Below the pieces are notes generated by a model that saw only the letters and a program-made list of their open reading frames with translations, did not search any database and was not told where the DNA came from. This document shows positions 1 through 5,465 of a stretch of 5,465 nucleotides of DNA, piece after piece. Every line of letters begins with the position of its first letter. Positions within the stretch are counted from its first letter, which is position 1. Source of the DNA: Nitrospira sp. UBA6909 (GTDB taxonomy: Bacteria; Nitrospirota; Nitrospiria; Nitrospirales; Nitrospiraceae). A program made the position numbers and the translations under genes. The DNA lies in the NCBI GenBank assembly GCA_002451055.1, contig DKBD01000250.1, positions 1-5,465 on the forward strand, read 5' to 3'.

Positions 1-815
1 TCCTCCCACAGGAGATCCATCTCGGCCAGGGTCATGTCGCTCAGCGAGGTGCCCTTTTCCGATGCTTGCGCTTCGACGAGATGAAACCGATTGATGAAGC
101 GATTGGTGGACTGGCGAAGCGCCTCTTCCGGGTTGACCTTCACGAATCGGGCGAGGTTGACCAGCGAGAATAGGATATCTCCGAGTTCTGCTTCAATGTG
201 TGCCTGTCTGCCGGTCTGGTGTGGAGCTGGGTCGGCTCCCGCCTGCGCGAGTGCATCCTTCAGCTCACCGACTTCTTCCGCCACCTTTCCGAAGATCTGT
301 TCGAGCCCTGCGGCATTATGCGGCCAATCGAATCCCACTCGGGCGGCTCTGGCTTGCGTCTGGTAGGCGCGGAGCAGGGCCGGCAGGGTTCTGGGCACAC
401 CGGCGAGGGCCGATTCTTTGTTCCCGGCTGCGTCCCGCTCTGCCCGTTTGATCTCTTCCCATTGGGTGACGACTTGCTCGCCATTGTCGAGAGAGCCGAC
501 TTGGTTCTTGGTTCCGAAGACGTGGGGATGGCGCCGGATGAGTTTATCCGCGAGCGTGTCTAATACGTCTTCAATGGTAAAGGTCCCAGCTTCGGTGGCG
601 ATCTGGCTATGGAAGACAACCTGTAACAGCACGTCGCCCAGTTCTTCCCGCAGTTTGGTCCGATTGCCCTGATCGATCGTCTCCAGGACCTCGTAGGTTT
701 CTTCCAACAGATAGGGTTTCAACGACTCATGGGTCTGTTTCCGATCCCACGGACAGCCCCCCTCAGCTCGGAGCGTCGCCATAATGCCGATTAGTTTGGT
801 GAATCGTTCCGACAT
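1..815 (-). CDS. mazG: MazG nucleoside triphosphate pyrophosphohydrolase (3' end cut by window edge)
   Basis: The minus strand reads open for 271 codons from ATG at 815 to the window edge, beginning MSERFTKLIGIMATLRAEGG. It has the duplicated all-alpha MazG fold. The N-terminal copy has the hallmark CPWDRKQTHESL (residues 21-32), then EETYE (38-42) and EELGD (57-61), the acidic ExxE/ExxD pair that binds Mg in this family. The C-terminal copy has FDWP (162-165), KVAEEVGEL (177-185) and EAELGD (208-213). The protein still reads MTLAEMDLLWEE at the edge, close to the usual MazG C-terminus (about 263 aa in E. coli), so probably only a few residues are missing. MazG proteins hydrolyse NTPs and dNTPs to the monophosphate plus PPi in the cytoplasm, cleaning the nucleotide pool or lowering (p)ppGpp-linked stress signals. 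The start at 815 matches the family N-terminus; an in-frame ATG at 863 would add 16 residues (TTLKRRPPS and so on) unlike the family. Neither start has a strong Shine-Dalgarno. It is transcribed divergently from the other genes. Confidence 0.95.
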   Translation of the reverse strand, partial: MSERFTKLIGIMATLRAEGGCPWDRKQTHESLKPYLLEETYEVLETIDQGNRTKLREELGDVLLQVVFHSQIATEAGTFTIEDVLDTLADKLIRRHPHVFGTKNQVGSLDNGEQVVTQWEEIKRAERDAAGNKESALAGVPRTLPALLRAYQTQARAARVGFDWPHNAAGLEQIFGKVAEEVGELKDALAQAGADPAPHQTGRQAHIEAELGDILFSLVNLARFVKVNPEEALRQSTNRFINRFHLVEAQASEKGTSLSDMTLAEMDLLWE

Positions 816-826
816 AGTTTTGTCAC

Positions 827-854
827 TGTATACCGAGGGCGGCCGTCGCTTCAA
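827..854 (-). promoter_or_regulatory. Possible sigma-70-type promoter for mazG
   Basis: On the minus strand TTGAAG (849-854 complement) and TATACA (827-832 complement) are separated by 16 bp, each close to the -35 and -10 consensus. Transcription would start near 820, leaving a leader of only about five bases before the ATG at 815. That would fit the absence of a clear ribosome binding site there (a near-leaderless mRNA). Such hexamer pairs occur by chance, so this is a weak call. Confidence 0.25.
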
Positions 855-861
855 TGTTGTC

Positions 862-879
862 ATCGGCTTGCGGGCCGAT
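862..879. repeat. Small inverted repeat in the mazG / DUF1844 divergent spacer
   Basis: ATCGGC (862-867) and GCCGAT (874-879) are perfect 6-bp inverted arms around the 6-nt loop TTGCGG. It lies between two divergent genes and could be a DNA hairpin or operator half-sites. No T-run follows on either strand, so it does not look like a terminator. Confidence 0.35.
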
Positions 880-882
880 AGT

Positions 883-895
883 CCCTATGATAGGG
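883..895. promoter_or_regulatory. Palindrome CCCTAT-G-ATAGGG, possible operator
   Basis: A perfect 6-bp dyad with a single central base sits at 883-895, and a second palindrome, GGGTACCC, overlaps its right end (893-900). The compact dyad has the size and symmetry of a dimeric repressor site and lies midway between divergent mazG and the DUF1844 gene. The arm contains TATGAT (886-891), a fair -10-like hexamer on the plus strand, but I see no -35 at correct spacing. Which protein binds, if any, is unknown. Confidence 0.3.
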
Positions 896-922
896 TACCC
901 AGCACGGTGTAATCGATATTTC

Positions 923-929
923 GAGGAGG
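923..929 (+). promoter_or_regulatory. Strong Shine-Dalgarno deciding the DUF1844 start
   Basis: GAGGAGG at 923-929 lies five bases before ATG 935. This sets the start there rather than at the in-frame upstream ATG at 854, which has no such site and would overlap the promoter/operator region. Identical ATCGAT hexamers (912-917 and 931-936) flank it and are self-complementary. Confidence 0.8.
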
Positions 930-934
930 GATCG

Positions 935-1312
935 ATGGCGGAGCAGGAACAGGCATTCGTTGTTCGGGACCGGCGTGCAAGTGGAGGGTCGGATGTCCCT
1001 CCGGCGTCTACGCCTGATGCCAAACAGACACCGCCTCCGTTGGCCTCGCAAGAGGCTGTGGCTCTTCCGGTGACCTTCTCCTCTTTCGTGATCTCGTTGG
1101 GCTCGTCGTCGTTGATGTTGATGGGCGAGCAGCTGGACCCTCATCAGGAGGCGGTGTCGGTCAACCTGCCGCAAGCCAAGGAAATCATCGACCTGCTGTC
1201 CGTCTTGGAAGAAAAGACGAAGGGCAATCTGACCTCCGAAGAACAGACGGTCTTGCGCGACATGCTCTATGCGCTTCGCATGAAGTATGTCACACTGGCC
1301 TCGCCGAAGTAG
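935..1312 (+). CDS. DUF1844 domain protein, 125 aa
   Basis: This small, probably cytoplasmic protein starts MAEQEQAFVVRDRRASGG. Residues 1-47 form a low-complexity, Pro/Ser/Ala-rich and probably disordered tail (PPASTPDAKQTPPPLASQEA). Residues 48-119 match the DUF1844 pattern: FSSFVISLGSSSLMLMGEQLD, then LPQAKEIIDLLSVLEEKTKGNL, then TSEEQTVLRDMLYALRMKYV. The conserved elements are the Phe-rich start, the A..IID.L..LE.KT.GNL helix and the final LR..YV helix. The family has no established biochemical function that I know of; it is a short, mostly helical domain common in Nitrospirota, Deltaproteobacteria and Acidobacteria. No signal peptide or convincing membrane helix is visible. It is divergent from mazG and ends 130 bp before the most likely kinase start, so it may or may not share a transcript with the kinase. 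Start choice rests on the strong ribosome site. Confidence 0.88.
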   Translation: MAEQEQAFVVRDRRASGGSDVPPASTPDAKQTPPPLASQEAVALPVTFSSFVISLGSSSLMLMGEQLDPHQEAVSVNLPQAKEIIDLLSVLEEKTKGNLTSEEQTVLRDMLYALRMKYVTLASPK

Positions 1313-1388
1313 AAGTCCGGTCCGTATCCCGCCTTTCGGGCTCTTGATTCCCACGGTCGTCCAGGAGGACGCGATCTTCCGGCGGACT

Positions 1389-1417
1389 TTGGGACTACCC
1401 GTAAATTTGGATATAGT
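1389..1417 (+). promoter_or_regulatory. Possible sigma-70-type promoter of the sensor kinase gene
   Basis: TTGGGA (1389-1394) and TATAGT (1412-1417) are separated by exactly 17 bp in an AT-richer patch between the DUF1844 stop (1312) and the kinase. The -10 matches five of six consensus bases and the -35 four of six. A start near 1424 would give a leader of about 20 nt to ATG 1443, or about 110 nt to ATG 1533. If real, the kinase and regulator are transcribed independently of the DUF1844 gene. Confidence 0.4.
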
Positions 1418-1442
1418 AAACAGGACAGCCTTTTGGGAACCG

Positions 1443-3797
1443 ATGCGAAGTAAGGCCGATCGCATATCTGATTCGGGCCGGTTAGCGAGAACGCCGGGTA
1501 CGGCTCCTGTGACAGCCGGCGATTTCCCGCGGATGGTCACCGGTTTCAATCCGCGCGGCGAGGTTCCCGACAGCCACAAAGAACTCGATCGGAAAAAACC
1601 GCATCTTCGCCCCGTCTGGATCGTTCTGATCCTCTTGATCCCCTGCTTGGCGTTGACGCTGTACTACTCCCAAGTTGCCGTGCCGGGCGGCGAAGAGAAC
1701 GGGTCTCTCTTGCCCACGACCAGCTATGCCATGGTGCTATTGCTGGTGAATCTCGACTTGATTGGGCTTGTGGTTCTGTCTCTGCTGTTGTCGCGGAATC
1801 TGATCAAGGCGTATTTCGAGCGGCGGCATAGGCTTGTCGGGTCCGGATTCCGGACCAAACTCATTGCCGCATTTATCGGATTCTCGTTGATACCGACCGT
1901 CTTGCTGGCCATCGTCGCAAGCGGATTTCTCAATAAAGCCGTCGACGTGTGGTTCAGCGAACAGATTGAAAATGTGATGAGAGACTCGTACGAGGTTGCG
2001 CGCCTGCAGCATGCCGGGCACATTGCGCTCGCAGTGAACAGTGCGCGGGCGATCGGGCAGGAGTTGTTCCGCGAGGACATGATGATTCCAGAGCAGCGCG
2101 ATTTGCTGATTGCCGCGATGGCTCGCAAGCGCATGGAGTACGGAGTTGCCGGGATCGAAGTCTTTTCAAACAAGATGGAAACGCTGACCAAGGCGCTCGA
2201 TGAGGATGTGCCGGATGGCGTGCTGGATCTGCCGGTCAGTCAGCTGGTCCTCCAAGTCATCAATGGGAAACAGGAGTTCACCTCCGTTCAGGAGGCACAG
2301 TCCGGCCGCCTGGTGCGGGCCGGTATTCCGGTGGCCTCCGGTCTCCGCGCGGGCGCCGTGGCCGGCGTTGTGGTGGTCGAAACCTACGTGCCCGAATCAT
2401 TGCTGACGAAAATGGAAGGGATCAGCCGCCAATACGGAGAGTATAAGCAAATCAGGGCGATGAAAAATCCGATCAAGGCTGGTGCCCATCTCTTCGTCGC
2501 GATTGTCACCGTGATGATTCTCTTCAGCGCCACCTGGTTCGGATTCTACGTCGCGCGCGGCATCACCGTCCCGATTCAGCGATTGGCTGAAGCGACAGAA
2601 GCGGTTGCGCAGGGGGACCTTACCGTCCAGATTGACGCGAATGCGACCGACGAAATCGGGACCCTGATCGAATCCTTCAACCGGATGACCCAGGATTTGC
2701 AAAGCAGCAAGTCAAAGCTGGAGGAAACCAATCTCACGCTCTGGAGCACGAACGCCGAACTCGATCGCCGTCGGGCGTACATCGAAACGGTTGTGGCCAC
2801 GATTCCAGCCGGCCTGCTGTCGATCGATCGGAGTGGGCGGATCACGACGTTCAATCCGTCGGGCGAGCGCATTCTAGGGCTGTCCGGCGACCGGCTTCGT
2901 GGGCATCCGGCGAACGAGGTGTTCAAAGAGTTCAGCCTCGATTTGTTCCAGACCGTGTACGACCGCATGCTGGCCGACGAACGCGACAATCTGGCCATCG
3001 AAGGGCAGTTGGATGTCCAGGGGAAGCTCGTCACAATCGGCCTGAATGGGTCGCGCATGCGGGATGAGGCCAACAAAGACCTGGGATTCGTGTTGGTGTT
3101 CGAAGACTTGACGGAGCTGATCAAGGCCCAGAAAGTGGCGGCCTGGCAGGAAGTTGCGCGGCGCGTGGCGCACGAAATTAAAAATCCGCTGACACCCATT
3201 CAATTATCGGCCCAGCGGCTGCGCAAGAAATTTTTCGAGAAGTCACCGGATCTTGATCGAATATTCGACGACGCGACGAACGTCATCATCAATGAGGTCG
3301 GCAGCATCAAGCACATGCTGGATGAGTTTACGAAATTCGCGAGGATGCCTGCTCCCCAGATGACACGGCAGCCGCTCAATGACGTGGTGCAGGAAATGGC
3401 GACCTTATACCGGGCGGTACAGAAGGACATCGAGCTGATTCTGGACCTCGACGATGACTTGCCCCCGATTAATTTCGACCGGGAACAGTTGAAGCGCGTG
3501 ATCGTCAATTTGTTTGACAATGCGGTTCAGGCCATGAATCAAAAGGGCCGGCTCTGGGTGGCCACGAAGCATGACTCGAAGCGCAAACGGGCGATAGTGA
3601 CTGTGGCGGACGAAGGGCCTGGTATCGCGCCAGAAGATCAGGAGCGGCTGTTCGTGCCCTACTTTACTCGGAAGAAAACCGGCACCGGATTAGGCCTGGC
3701 GATTGTGCGTCGAATCATCACCGACCACGAAGGACAGATTCAGGCTGGGAACAATCATCCGAAGGGGGCGGTGTTTACGTTCGATTTGCCGGTGTAG
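1443..3797 (+). CDS. ntrY: NtrY-like membrane sensor histidine kinase, 784 aa
   Basis: This is the sensor kinase of a nitrogen-regulation-type (NtrY) two-component pair. Numbering from ATG 1443, membrane helices lie near residues 58-76, 95-117, 139-162 and 347-371, leaving an extracytoplasmic region of about 180 residues between helices three and four. Then come a HAMP linker (about 372-425, including GDLTVQI), a short coiled stretch, a PAS domain (about 446-560, with AGLLSIDRSGRITTFNPSGE) and the kinase core. The H-box AHEIKNPLTPIQLSAQRL carries phospho-acceptor His577. The ATP domain has its N-box at NLFDNA (689-694), G1 DEGPG (723-727), an F-box-like LFVPYFTRK, and G2 GTGLG (747-751), all intact. 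It should autophosphorylate and pass phosphate to the regulator 54 bp downstream. The gene ends in tandem TAG stops (3795-3800). The start is uncertain: 1443 has only a weak GGGAA site, while ATG 1533 (754 aa) lacks one but begins where codon use becomes clearly coding-like. The in-frame ATG at 1287, inside DUF1844, is unlikely. The sensed signal is unknown. Confidence 0.93.
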   Translation: MRSKADRISDSGRLARTPGTAPVTAGDFPRMVTGFNPRGEVPDSHKELDRKKPHLRPVWIVLILLIPCLALTLYYSQVAVPGGEENGSLLPTTSYAMVLLLVNLDLIGLVVLSLLLSRNLIKAYFERRHRLVGSGFRTKLIAAFIGFSLIPTVLLAIVASGFLNKAVDVWFSEQIENVMRDSYEVARLQHAGHIALAVNSARAIGQELFREDMMIPEQRDLLIAAMARKRMEYGVAGIEVFSNKMETLTKALDEDVPDGVLDLPVSQLVLQVINGKQEFTSVQEAQSGRLVRAGIPVASGLRAGAVAGVVVVETYVPESLLTKMEGISRQYGEYKQIRAMKNPIKAGAHLFVAIVTVMILFSATWFGFYVARGITVPIQRLAEATEAVAQGDLTVQIDANATDEIGTLIESFNRMTQDLQSSKSKLEETNLTLWSTNAELDRRRAYIETVVATIPAGLLSIDRSGRITTFNPSGERILGLSGDRLRGHPANEVFKEFSLDLFQTVYDRMLADERDNLAIEGQLDVQGKLVTIGLNGSRMRDEANKDLGFVLVFEDLTELIKAQKVAAWQEVARRVAHEIKNPLTPIQLSAQRLRKKFFEKSPDLDRIFDDATNVIINEVGSIKHMLDEFTKFARMPAPQMTRQPLNDVVQEMATLYRAVQKDIELILDLDDDLPPINFDREQLKRVIVNLFDNAVQAMNQKGRLWVATKHDSKRKRAIVTVADEGPGIAPEDQERLFVPYFTRKKTGTGLGLAIVRRIITDHEGQIQAGNNHPKGAVFTFDLPV

Positions 3798-3806
3798 TAG
3801 GTAACT

Positions 3807-3834
3807 GTGAAGGGTAAAGGGTAAAGGGGTAAGG
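3807..3834 (+). repeat. Degenerate heptanucleotide tandem repeat (GTAAAGG-type, about four units)
   Basis: The kinase-regulator spacer consists of successive 7-mers GTGAAGG, GTAAAGG, GTAAAGG and GGTAAGG; the two middle units are identical. Short repeats of this kind can change length by slippage. Any change would alter the leader of the regulator gene but no codons, because the kinase has stopped at 3797 and the regulator starts at 3852. Confidence 0.8.
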
Positions 3835-3850
3835 AGTTGGGAGAGAGGGG
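3812..3850 (+). promoter_or_regulatory. G-rich leader with five G-runs next to the regulator start, possible G-quadruplex and ribosome site
   Basis: Runs of three to four G occur at 3812-3814, 3819-3821, 3826-3829, 3839-3841 and 3847-3850, with intervening loops of 4, 4, 9 and 5 nt, on the coding strand. The last run ends one base before ATG 3852, so any fold would overlap the purine-rich stretch GAGAGAGGGG (3841-3850) that must serve as Shine-Dalgarno. One loop exceeds the usual 7-nt limit, so a canonical G-quadruplex is possible but not certain. AAGGAG at 3831-3836 is too far (15 nt) from ATG 3852 to be the best site. Confidence 0.4.
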
Positions 3851-3851
3851 T

Positions 3852-5252
3852 ATGTCGGCGTCGATTTTGGTCGTGGACGACGAGGAGGGAATCCGGACCT
3901 CGTTGAGAAGCATTCTTGAAGATGAAGGGTACCAGGTGGCGGTTGCGGCCAGCGGTGCCGAGGCACTGAAGATCTGTGGAACCGATCCTCCTGATCTCAT
4001 GATTCTGGACATCTGGATGCCGGAGATGGACGGATTGGAAACGTTGCGGCGTGTGAAAGAGTTCGTGCCGACTACCCAAGTCATGATGATGTCCGGGCAC
4101 GGGTCCATTGAAACGGCGGTCAAGGCCGTAAAACTGGGAGCGTACGATTACATTGAAAAGCCACTGTCGTTGGAAAGTGTGACGCTGCGTGTCAAACATG
4201 CGCTGGAACAGTATCGCTTGGAGCAGGAAAATCGGGCGCTGCGGACCAAGGTCCAGCAAAAATTCGAGTTGGTCGGACACTCATCCGCCATGCAGCGGCT
4301 GCGGCAATTGATCGAGACTGCCGGTCCAACGAACAGCCGGGTGTTGATCGGAGGGGAAAATGGAACGGGCAAGGAGCTGGTTGCACGAGCCATCCACATG
4401 CACAGCCCGAGGTCCGGGCATCCCTTTGTGGCCGTCAACTGCGCCGCGATTCCCGAGACCTTGATCGAGAGCGAGCTGTTCGGACACGAGAAAGGATCGT
4501 TCACCGGGGCGACGTCGATGAAACGGGGGCAGTTCGAGCAGGCCGACGGCGGCACGTTGTTTCTCGACGAAATCGGCGACATGAGCCTTAATACGCAGGC
4601 CAAGGTTTTGCGGGCCTTGCAAGAGCAGCAGTTTACGAGAGTCGGCGGCACCAAGCTCTTGAAAGTAGATGTGCGGGTATTGGCCGCCTCGAACAAGGAT
4701 CTTGAAAAAGAGATCCAGAAGGGACTTTTTCGCGAGGATCTGTACTATCGCCTGAACGTCGTGCCGATCGTCGTCCCTCCGCTGCGTGAGCGGCGGGAAG
4801 ACATCCCGGCGTTGGTGCAGCACTTCATGAAGATCCACGTCGAAGAGCAGGGGTTGCGGATGAAAGAAGTCTCGTCTGAGGCGATGGCGGTGTTGCAGCA
4901 ATACGAGTGGCCCGGCAACATCCGTGAATTGAGGAATCAGATCGAACGGCTGATGATCATGGTGCCTGGGGCGGTGATCGAGGCCCCGCAAGCGGCTATT
5001 TCCATTCAGGGGAAGGCCGTTGGTTCCGCCGTTTCTTCACATGCGGGTGGCCAATTCGGTGGGGCTCTCTTCACCAATTCCTACGATTCGCTAAGAGACG
5101 CGCGAAATGCGTTTGAAAAAGAATATATTGGCCGCAAGTTGCGCGAGCATCATTGGAATATTTCTCGCACCGCTGAAGATCTGCAAATCGAACGCAGCCA
5201 CCTGCATCGCAAGATCAAACTTCTGGAGGTGGAAATGCGGCCGGAGGGATGA
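3852..5252 (+). CDS. ntrX: NtrX-like sigma-54-dependent response regulator, 466 aa
   Basis: This cytoplasmic transcription activator is the partner of the upstream kinase. The receiver domain (1-120) has the acidic pocket D9-D10, phospho-acceptor Asp53 (ILDIWMPEMDG), Ser81 (MMMSGHG) and Lys103 (EKP). The loop MSGHGSIETAVKAVKLGAYDYIEKP is typical of NtrX. A helical linker (about 105-137) leads to the AAA+ domain (about 138-370), with Walker A GENGTGKE (168-175), the sigma-54 contact loop GSFTGA (215-220), Walker B GGTLFLDE (233-240), REDLYYRLN (294-302) and WPGNIREL (353-360). After a Gly/Ser/Ala-rich linker (about 385-412), a Fis-type helix-turn-helix (about 421-462, ending in HLHRKIKLLEV) binds DNA. 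Length and order are standard for the family. All catalytic residues are present, so it should hydrolyse ATP to open sigma-54 promoters. The start at ATG 3852 fits the family N-terminus; an in-frame TTG at 3837 would add five residues. Target genes are not visible here. AtoC/ZraR-like naming is possible, but pairing with an NtrY-type kinase favours NtrX. Confidence 0.94.
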   Translation: MSASILVVDDEEGIRTSLRSILEDEGYQVAVAASGAEALKICGTDPPDLMILDIWMPEMDGLETLRRVKEFVPTTQVMMMSGHGSIETAVKAVKLGAYDYIEKPLSLESVTLRVKHALEQYRLEQENRALRTKVQQKFELVGHSSAMQRLRQLIETAGPTNSRVLIGGENGTGKELVARAIHMHSPRSGHPFVAVNCAAIPETLIESELFGHEKGSFTGATSMKRGQFEQADGGTLFLDEIGDMSLNTQAKVLRALQEQQFTRVGGTKLLKVDVRVLAASNKDLEKEIQKGLFREDLYYRLNVVPIVVPPLRERREDIPALVQHFMKIHVEEQGLRMKEVSSEAMAVLQQYEWPGNIRELRNQIERLMIMVPGAVIEAPQAAISIQGKAVGSAVSSHAGGQFGGALFTNSYDSLRDARNAFEKEYIGRKLREHHWNISRTAEDLQIERSHLHRKIKLLEVEMRPEG

Positions 5253-5253
5253 A

Positions 5254-5373
5254 ACGGGGTAGCCGGCCATTTGTTTACTCGCCCACCGCCCACATCAGAT
5301 GATTGAATTGTCTCGGTATGGAGAACGATGTGCGCGGTGGATGCGCGCAATGAGAAACAACCGGCTACCCCGT
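5254..5373. repeat. 120-nt imperfect palindrome with perfect 13-bp outer arms
   Basis: ACGGGGTAGCCGG (5254-5266) is the exact reverse complement of CCGGCTACCCCGT (5361-5373). Moving inward, TTGTTT (5271-5276) pairs with AAACAA (5355-5360), CTC (5278-5280) with GAG (5352-5354), CCACCGC (5283-5289) with GCGGTGG (5334-5340), and CACATC (5291-5296) with GATGTG (5327-5332). That is 35 Watson-Crick pairs, with four more possible in the apical loop (TCTC 5311-5314 with GAGA 5321-5324). It starts one base after the regulator stop. No T-run follows the 3' arm, so it is not a standard intrinsic terminator. The arms contain GTAG/CTAC in the orientation seen in REP pairs, and terminal inverted repeats of this sort also occur in MITEs. 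I see no clear target-site duplication. It could instead be an mRNA 3'-end stabiliser or a structured RNA. Confidence 0.85.
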
Positions 5374-5396
5374 ATTGAGAGTGGAGGAAAAGAGGT

Positions 5397-5465
5397 GTGA
5401 TAGCTTCTTCTCTCCCGTGTCGCTTTGAGCCTGATGGGACGTGTGAAAGTCGGGAAGAAGCTTCG
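5397..5465 (+). CDS. Possible start of an unidentified gene (truncated by right edge)
   Basis: A frame opens at GTG 5397 and stays open for 23 codons to the edge (MIASSLPCRFEPDGTCESRE, then EAS). It follows GGAGG at 5383-5387 with a 9-nt spacing, which is plausible. The mixed charged residues and two Cys look protein-like, but the stretch is too short to assign a family. It overlaps an inverted repeat (5402-5462), which argues that the region may instead be structured non-coding sequence. There is no ATG start. Confidence 0.3.
   Translation, partial: MIASSLPCRFEPDGTCESREEAS
5402..5462. repeat. Inverted repeat AGCTTCTTC / GAAGAAGCT at the right edge
   Basis: AGCTTCTTC (5402-5410) and GAAGAAGCT (5454-5462) are perfect 9-bp inverted arms 43 nt apart. 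In an alternative fold, eight of these pairs (5402-5409 with 5455-5462) stack on CCCG (5414-5417) with CGGG (5451-5454), and CTTT (5423-5426) can pair with AAAG (5446-5449). The window ends three bases later, so it is unclear whether a T-run (terminator), a gene or an RNA follows. Confidence 0.5.

Noticed and set aside
91..672. Several overlapping plus-strand frames in the first 700 bases.
   Set aside because: All lie opposite mazG, whose minus-strand reading has clear family motifs throughout.
1328..1340. CCCG-N5-CGGG stem just after the DUF1844 stop, as a possible terminator.
   Set aside because: The stem is only 4 bp and is followed by CTCTTGATTC rather than a T-run.
1363..1368. Perfect AGGAGG Shine-Dalgarno-like sequence in the DUF1844-kinase gap.
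   Set aside because: No ATG, GTG or TTG lies at a usable distance downstream, so it does not mark a start.
1287..1442. Extending the kinase to the in-frame ATG at 1287 (836 aa).
   Set aside because: It would overlap the DUF1844 gene, has no good ribosome site, and the added residues cover the likely promoter and do not look like an NtrY N-terminus.
860..1579. Minus-strand open frame of 239 codons opposite the DUF1844 gene and kinase 5' end.
   Set aside because: Its Arg-rich composition is that of an antisense shadow in GC-rich coding DNA. It lies opposite a family-recognised gene and resembles no protein I know.
2576..3199. Minus-strand frame of 207 codons opposite the kinase.
   Set aside because: Ser/Arg-rich shadow of the PAS and H-box coding region with no recognisable domain.
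4281..4991. Minus-strand frame of 236 codons opposite the regulator.
   Set aside because: Shadow of the conserved AAA+ domain; His/Arg/Leu-rich with no domain.
5254..5373. Treating the palindrome as a Rho-independent terminator.
   Set aside because: The stem is long and interrupted, and the 3' arm is followed by ATTGAGAG with no T-run; the opposite strand has only TTT.

Overview
This window looks like ordinary chromosomal sequence from a moderately GC-rich Gram-negative bacterium. The protein style fits Nitrospirota (Nitrospira-like) or a related deltaproteobacterial-type lineage. That placement is inferred from the NtrY H-box context (WQEVARRVAHEIKNPLTPIQLSAQRL), the gene content and codon use. 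It is not proven by a marker gene. I see no rRNA, tRNA, CRISPR array, transposase or phage gene.

Layout: positions 1-815 (minus strand) hold an almost complete mazG, the nucleoside triphosphate pyrophosphohydrolase gene, whose last few codons run off the left edge. A divergent intergenic region of about 120 bp (816-934) contains two small perfect inverted repeats and possible promoter elements. Next comes a short plus-strand gene for a DUF1844 protein (935-1312). A gap of about 130 bp with a plausible sigma-70-like promoter leads to a large NtrY-type membrane sensor histidine kinase (about 1443-3797). After 54 bp follows an NtrX-type sigma-54-dependent response regulator (3852-5252). The spacer between kinase and regulator is made of degenerate GTAAAGG heptads and five G-runs that reach the start codon.

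How the genes work together: the kinase and regulator form a cognate NtrY/NtrX-like two-component system. The membrane kinase senses a signal through its periplasmic/membrane module, HAMP and PAS domains, and autophosphorylates on His577. It should then phosphorylate Asp53 of the regulator, which activates sigma-54 RNA polymerase through an intact AAA+ domain. MazG (nucleotide-pool housekeeping) and the DUF1844 protein are neighbours with no demonstrated link to this signalling.

The last 213 bp (5253-5465) lack a confident gene. They hold the most striking non-coding structure of the window: a 120-nt imperfect palindrome with perfect 13-bp outer arms that begins one base after the regulator's stop codon. 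A second inverted repeat and a possible GTG-initiated reading frame follow and run off the right edge. I did not find an evident new biological system. The palindrome and the G-rich heptad leader are the best candidates for a second look.
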